From Luteimonas rhizosphaerae (GTDB taxonomy: Bacteria; Pseudomonadota; Gammaproteobacteria; Xanthomonadales; Xanthomonadaceae), in contig NZ_NRQR01000025.1 in NCBI RefSeq assembly GCF_002849595.1, forward strand, positions 1 through 64,000: a DNA stretch of 64,000 nt, in the 5' to 3' direction. Both the position numbers and the translations under genes were made by a program. Below are positions 60,381-64,000 of the stretch, one piece after another; the stretch's first letter is position 1; each line of letters starts with the position of its first letter. The notes under the pieces were generated by a model. It ran no database searches, had not been told where the DNA came from, and saw only the letters and a program-made list of their open reading frames with translations.

Positions 60381-60937
60381 TCGGTTTCGTCGCCGGCAAC
60401 GTGTGGTGGCTGCTGCCGCTCGTGGTGATCGCGGTCGCCGTCGTCGCGCCGGCCGCCGTGTGGCGCCTGCGTTGGCCGCTGGCGCTGGCCCTCGTCGCCA
60501 TTGCGGCCGCGGTGTTCTGGCTGGACGCCAATTCCCTGCGCCAGGTGCTGGCCGAGCGCGATCGCGCCGAAGCCGTCGCCGGCTTCAAGACCGTCATCGA
60601 CGTGCGCGCCACCGAGCAGGCCGGGGCGGAATCCGTTTCCCAGATCGGAGTGGCCCATGAGCAAGACCGCCTCGCTGCAGAGGATGTACCCGACGCTGTG
60701 GCTGCTGCTGTGCACGCTGGCGATCTCCGCCTGCGCCAGCAGTGGGCCGGTTGCGAGACGCGACTTCTGTCCGCAACTGCCGCCGCCGCCGCCAGCGGTG
60801 ATGCGTCCGCCGCAAGCGGAGCAGAAGCTGCGGGCCGAGTTGTTCGAATCGGACGCGACGCCGACGACCAGCTCCAGGCCTGCCAGGCCACGCTGATCGA
60901 ATACCGCGCCATCGCGAACGGCGAGTTGCAGCCGTGA
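60377..60937 (+). CDS. i-spanin (Rz/LysB-like)
   Basis: The 186-residue protein starts with GTG overlapping the previous stop. Two N-terminal hydrophobic segments (~9-25, 31-49) are followed by a long helical, coiled-coil periplasmic part, the i-spanin design that with the o-spanin fuses inner and outer membranes at lysis. The o-spanin gene is nested in it. Confidence 0.75.
   Translation: MIGFVAGNVWWLLPLVVIAVAVVAPAAVWRLRWPLALALVAIAAAVFWLDANSLRQVLAERDRAEAVAGFKTVIDVRATEQAGAESVSQIGVAHEQDRLAAEDVPDAVAAAVHAGDLRLRQQWAGCETRLLSATAAAAASGDASAASGAEAAGRVVRIGRDADDQLQACQATLIEYRAIANGELQP
60657..60896 (+). CDS. o-spanin lipoprotein (Rz1-like), nested in the i-spanin gene
   Basis: The 79-residue frame lies wholly inside the i-spanin gene in a different phase. 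It has a lipoprotein signal (LWLLLCTLAISACASS) with the lipobox cysteine, then a proline run (LPPPPPAV), the hallmarks of Rz1. GGAG lies 7 bases before the ATG at 60657. Nested Rz1 in Rz is well known in lambda-like phages. Confidence 0.85.
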   Translation: MSKTASLQRMYPTLWLLLCTLAISACASSGPVARRDFCPQLPPPPPAVMRPPQAEQKLRAELFESDATPTTSSRPARPR

Positions 60938-61272
60938 GTCAGCGTGCCGCCCTTGCCGAGATTGACTTCGAGTTGCATGCCGCGTTCGTCGATGCCGGAC
61001 TTGCGGACCTCGGCGTCTACTGGCCGCCGAATTCCCCACCGGAGGCCGTGCCGTTCGACGCGCACGTCTACGTCGACCGCGACATCCAGACGCTGGGCGA
61101 CGTGCGGCAGGCGGTCGCCGGCCGCGTCGAGGTGGCCTACGTGCTCAGCCCGCTGTTCAAGCCGGAGCAGGGCGGCGTGCTGGTGGTCGACGGCGATCGC
61201 TACGAGAACGCGGCCGCGATCTCGGACGACGGCTCGCTCAGTCGCTGGATGGTGCGTCGTGCCCGCGCCTGA
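60934..61272 (+). CDS. head-tail joining protein, putative
   Basis: The 112-residue beta-rich protein follows the lysis cassette and precedes the tail genes, a position and size that fit a lambda FII/ATP-binding-sugar-type connector (FDAHVYVDRDIQTLGDVRQA). GTG start overlaps the i-spanin end by 4 bases. Confidence 0.62.
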   Translation: MSQRAALAEIDFELHAAFVDAGLADLGVYWPPNSPPEAVPFDAHVYVDRDIQTLGDVRQAVAGRVEVAYVLSPLFKPEQGGVLVVDGDRYENAAAISDDGSLSRWMVRRARA

Positions 61273-61750
61273 GCTGGAGCCCATCACCTGGCGCGCACTC
61301 GAGGCGCTGGCCGATGTCGTGCGCGGCATCACGACAGCCGCCGGATATCGCACGGAGCTGGGAGCCGGGAACGTGGTGCTGGACGACGAGGACGTCGACG
61401 GCGACGACTCCGACGAGGCCTGCATCTTCATCGACGCCACTGACATCGACCCCGCCGCCGGCGGCAAGCGCTTCGACAGTCCGACGATGGAGATCACGAT
61501 CGAGTTCGTCGTGCCGCGCCGCACGGGCGTCAACGCCAAGCTGCTGGCGCACCGCGGCTGTGCCGATCTGGTGCGCGCGCTCAACTTCAAGACGACAGGC
61601 CGCGACACCAACCTGCCGCAGGGATTCGCCACGTTCGAACTCACCGGTGCGCGCTTGCGCGGCTACACCGATGAGGAAGCCAGCGCCTCGTTCGTCATCG
61701 CTCAGGTCACCGCGCGGGCGGGCCTGACGGAACTGCATTCGCCCGCTTAA
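61259..61750 (+). CDS. tail completion/terminator-like protein
   Basis: The 163-residue protein lies before the tail tube gene, the usual site for a tail-terminator or minor tail protein (lambda Z/U position). It has EITIEFVVPRRTGVNAKLLA and a beta-rich C-terminal half. GTG start at 61259 overlaps the previous gene by 14 bases. Confidence 0.6.
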   Translation: MPAPELEPITWRALEALADVVRGITTAAGYRTELGAGNVVLDDEDVDGDDSDEACIFIDATDIDPAAGGKRFDSPTMEITIEFVVPRRTGVNAKLLAHRGCADLVRALNFKTTGRDTNLPQGFATFELTGARLRGYTDEEASASFVIAQVTARAGLTELHSPA

Positions 61751-61769
61751 CCGCCCACGGAGAACACCC

Positions 61770-62558
61770 ATGGCACAACCCAAAGTCCGACAGTTCGCCG
61801 GCGACTTCCGCATGTGGCGGTTGGCACCGGATCGCAGCCTGATCCCGGTGATTCCGGAACCCACCGACCCCTACGGCAACCAGCCGATCGAAACCAACCT
61901 GTTCCAGTTCGGCTACGAAGCTGGCGACGAGGTGACGATCAACTCCAAGCGTCGTGGTGGCCGCTACAACCAGCCGATCCACAGCGACCAGCTGCCCGGC
62001 ACGACCAGCCTGTCGATCCAGCTGCAGGAGCTGCCCACCGCCATCCTCGCGCGCATCTTGCGTGGCGCGGCGGCGGATGCTGCTGTCACGGCGGGTGCTG
62101 TCACCGACGAGGAATTCACCGTCGCCAGCGTCAGCCACCCGATCCAGCTGGAGCACGTCTACGTCAGCGACGTGGTGGTCTCCAAGGCCGGCACGCCGCT
62201 GGTGGTGGACACCGACTACACCGCGGACCTGCGTCGCGGCCAGGTGCTGCCGGTCGAAGGCGGCGGCATCGCAGCCGCGGACGAGCTGACCATCAGCTAC
62301 AGCTATGCCGCCGTCAACGGCACGCTGATCCAGGGCGGTGCAACGCCGCTCGAGTCGTTCTACATCACCGGTGACCTGGAAGACCGCATCAGCGGTGAAG
62401 ACGGCGAGCTGACGGTGTACGAGGCCCGCCTGGGCGTCGACGACGACATCGACTGGCTCGCCACCGAGCCGCTGTCGCCCACGTTGACCGGCCAGCTGCT
62501 GGTGCCGGCCGGCGCCCCCGCGCCGTACACGTTCCGCGTGTACGCGCAGGCCGCCTGA
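61770..62558 (+). CDS. major tail tube protein
   Basis: The 262-residue beta-rich protein has a conserved tail-tube look: ETNLFQFGYEAGDEVTINSK near the N-terminus and a later YITGDLEDRISGEDGELTVY. An Ig-like region follows near the end. It forms the hollow tail tube of a long-tailed phage. ACGGAG precedes the ATG at 61770. Confidence 0.83.
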   Translation: MAQPKVRQFAGDFRMWRLAPDRSLIPVIPEPTDPYGNQPIETNLFQFGYEAGDEVTINSKRRGGRYNQPIHSDQLPGTTSLSIQLQELPTAILARILRGAAADAAVTAGAVTDEEFTVASVSHPIQLEHVYVSDVVVSKAGTPLVVDTDYTADLRRGQVLPVEGGGIAAADELTISYSYAAVNGTLIQGGATPLESFYITGDLEDRISGEDGELTVYEARLGVDDDIDWLATEPLSPTLTGQLLVPAGAPAPYTFRVYAQAA

Positions 62559-62559
62559 C

Positions 62560-62760
62560 GTGGCCCGTCGCCCCCGCAATGGCGGCGACACCGACCTGCC
62601 GGCTGCGAATGCGCAGCCGGCAGTGCCGGCGGTCGAGCCCGTCGTCATCCGCGCCGGTCACCGGCACAAGGGCGTGACCTATGCCACCGACACGCCGTAT
62701 TCCGCCACGCCGGCCGAGGCCGCCCGTCTGCGCCGCTACGGCGCGCTGGTGACCGGCTGA
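62560..62760 (+). CDS. small tail-region protein
   Basis: The 66-residue protein (RAGHRHKGVTYATDTPYSAT core) starts with GTG one base after the tail-tube stop. Small proteins of this type lie between tube and tape measure, often as tail chaperones; the role is not shown. Confidence 0.6.
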   Translation: MARRPRNGGDTDLPAANAQPAVPAVEPVVIRAGHRHKGVTYATDTPYSATPAEAARLRRYGALVTG

Positions 62761-62761
62761 C

Positions 62762-63421
62762 ATGGCACCCCGCATCCGCAACCGCAACAGCGCGCTCAAG
62801 TTCTATCTCAACGGTCGGCGCGCGCGCGACCTGCACGGCCTGACCGATCTGGCCGGCGGCTTGCTGGATGCCTATGACATCTCCGTGGTCCGCGCGACCA
62901 CGGGTCTGGTGCGCCGTGCCGAACCGGCCGCCAAGCGCAACATCCGCGCGGTCTACAACGTGCGCGCCGGCACCTTGTCCGGCAAGTTCCGAATCGACGA
63001 AGGCGCCAAGGGCCGCGCGGGCGATCGCGACGACCTGATCTCCATCTGGGCCAGCACCCGCGACCTGCCGCTGATGGAGTTCGGCGGGCGTTGGCGTGGC
63101 CCCGCGCGGCGCAAGAGCGGCGCACTCGCGCCAGGCGCCACGGCGGAGATCGTCCGCGGCCAGCGCAAGGTCTACGACTCCGCGTTCGTCGCCACCATCC
63201 AAGGGCGACGCGCCATCCGCGTGCGCAGCTACGACAGCGGCCGCGGTCGCCGCCACGGGCGCGGCCCGGTGCGCATGCTCCGCGGCCCCAGCCCGTTCGG
63301 CATGTTGTCCGGCATCGATTACGAGCCCGCGCGCCAGGTGCGCGACGCCACGCTGAGCGAACTCACCACCTTCTACTTCGCCGAGCTGAAGCGTCAGTTC
63401 CGCATGAATCGGAGTGCCTGA
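62762..63421 (+). CDS. minor tail protein, GPZ-like
   Basis: The 219-residue basic protein matches the phage minor tail Z-like pattern (AAKRNIRAVYNVRAGTLSGK, PLMEFGGRWRG). It starts one base after the previous stop and the tape measure follows at once. Confidence 0.65.
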   Translation: MAPRIRNRNSALKFYLNGRRARDLHGLTDLAGGLLDAYDISVVRATTGLVRRAEPAAKRNIRAVYNVRAGTLSGKFRIDEGAKGRAGDRDDLISIWASTRDLPLMEFGGRWRGPARRKSGALAPGATAEIVRGQRKVYDSAFVATIQGRRAIRVRSYDSGRGRRHGRGPVRMLRGPSPFGMLSGIDYEPARQVRDATLSELTTFYFAELKRQFRMNRSA

Positions 63422-63424
63422 CGC

Positions 63425-64000
63425 ATGGCGACCCGCGGCAACGCGACGATGGAGGAAGCGATCCGGCTGGTGCTGGAGACGCAGGGGCGCGAAGGCGTCG
63501 ACGCGCTGCGCGATGCCCTGTCGCAGGTGGGCGACGTCTCCGTCGAGACGCAGCAGGAAACCGCCGGCCTCATCGACAACCTGGTGGAGCTCAACGAGAC
63601 CGCCGCCAAGGCCGCGCGCTACGGCGAGCTGACCGCCGAGCTCGAACGCAGCCAGATCGCGCTGGACCAGGCCAGCCAGTCCGCCTACCAGCTGACGCTG
63701 GAACTGGGCAACGCGGAGAAGCCCAGCCGCGAGCTGGTGCGTGCGCAGAAGGCCGCGCGGGACGAAGTGGACCGCCTCGAAGGCGCGGTCACCAAGCAAT
63801 GGCAGGCGTTGGAACGCGCCGATACCGAACTCGGCAGCCTGGGCGTCAACACCGCCGACTACGCCCGCGCGCAGGAAGATCTGCGCAACAACATCGGCCG
63901 CACCACCGCCGCCGTGGCGGACCAGGTCGCCGTGGTGCAGAAGCAATCCACGGCGCAGCGGCAGTTGCGCGAGCGCCTGGAAGAGGGCGACGACAAGTTC
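63425..64000 (+). CDS. tail tape-measure protein, N-terminal part (cut by window edge)
   Basis: The first 192 residues are helical and coiled-coil, with repeated Glu/Arg/Gln-rich heptads (AELERSQIALDQASQSAYQL), typical of tape-measure proteins, and the gene continues past the window. It starts 3 bases after the minor tail gene. The full length and hence tail length cannot be judged. Confidence 0.82.
   Translation, partial: MATRGNATMEEAIRLVLETQGREGVDALRDALSQVGDVSVETQQETAGLIDNLVELNETAAKAARYGELTAELERSQIALDQASQSAYQLTLELGNAEKPSRELVRAQKAARDEVDRLEGAVTKQWQALERADTELGSLGVNTADYARAQEDLRNNIGRTTAAVADQVAVVQKQSTAQRQLRERLEEGDDKF

Larger units (their letters stand above)
34792..64000. mobile_element. tailed temperate prophage (left part; continues past the window)
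   Basis: The element runs from tRNA-Cys through integrase, a leftward accessory/regulatory operon, CI-Cro-CII-like immunity genes, primase-helicase, terminase, portal, capsid, lysis and tail genes, to a tape-measure gene cut by the window edge. A tape-measure gene plus a tail-tube protein without contractile-sheath genes suggests a siphovirus. GpA-type terminase, GpB-type portal and gpW-like joining protein put its packaging module in the lambda-like group. No broken structural gene is visible. Confidence 0.93.

Overview
The window is very GC-rich DNA (roughly 70% by eye) from a gammaproteobacterium of the order Xanthomonadales, most like Lysobacter or Luteimonas. I infer this from the order exbB-exbD-msbA-lpxK, kdsB, low-molecular-weight phosphatase, uvrC, pgsA, tRNA-Gly, tRNA-Cys, from the giant 180-kDa-type NAD glutamate dehydrogenase, and from small proteins of Xanthomonadaceae type. 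Genus level is a judgement from memory, not a search.

Positions 1 to about 34,800 are chromosomal backbone. In order: NAD-glutamate dehydrogenase; a damaged NAD kinase gene; an exported alpha/beta hydrolase; a 5'-nucleotidase; a spermidine-synthase-like protein; an exported S9 peptidase; a DUF2383 protein; an MFS transporter; small metabolic and membrane genes; an exported leucyl aminopeptidase; the tRNA hydroxylase TrhO; a glutamine amidotransferase; two pirins; a deaminated-base DNA glycosylase; and ComEC. A compact envelope and lipid-A block follows (proton-channel pair, MsbA, LpxK, KdsB, phosphatase, NHL protein), then UvrC and PgsA. The PgsA stop lies inside tRNA-Gly. The most surprising backbone feature is nadK, which lacks about 50 bases including the GGDG active-site loop and is frameshifted.

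From tRNA-Cys (34,718-34,791) to the end of the window is a tailed prophage whose right end lies outside. A tyrosine integrase directly follows tRNA-Cys. Next comes a cargo gene, then a long leftward operon of tightly overlapping small genes (44,970 to 36,796) with an AlpA-type regulator and a large cytosine-5 DNA methyltransferase. Another small gene with its own ribosome binding site is nested in that methyltransferase. An immunity region (45,735-47,559) holds a CI-like repressor, a Cro-like protein and a CII-like protein, with two near-identical operator sites at the leftward and rightward early promoters. To the right lie a TOPRIM/superfamily-3 primase-helicase and a repeat-rich non-coding stretch that looks like the phage replication origin.

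The late region starts near 51,211: terminase small and large subunits, a Mor-like activator followed by a terminator and a perfect 12-bp dyad, gpW-like joining protein, portal, a ClpP-like protease fused to the major capsid protein with an internal start, and a DUF2190 protein. The lysis cassette follows (GH108 muramidase, holin-like protein, degenerate lysozyme-fold protein, nested Rz/Rz1 spanins). Then come head-tail and tail genes, and the truncated tape-measure gene at the window edge. The cassette therefore sits between head and tail genes. The set looks complete enough to be an active temperate siphovirus, but excision, the tail tip and the right attachment site cannot be judged here.
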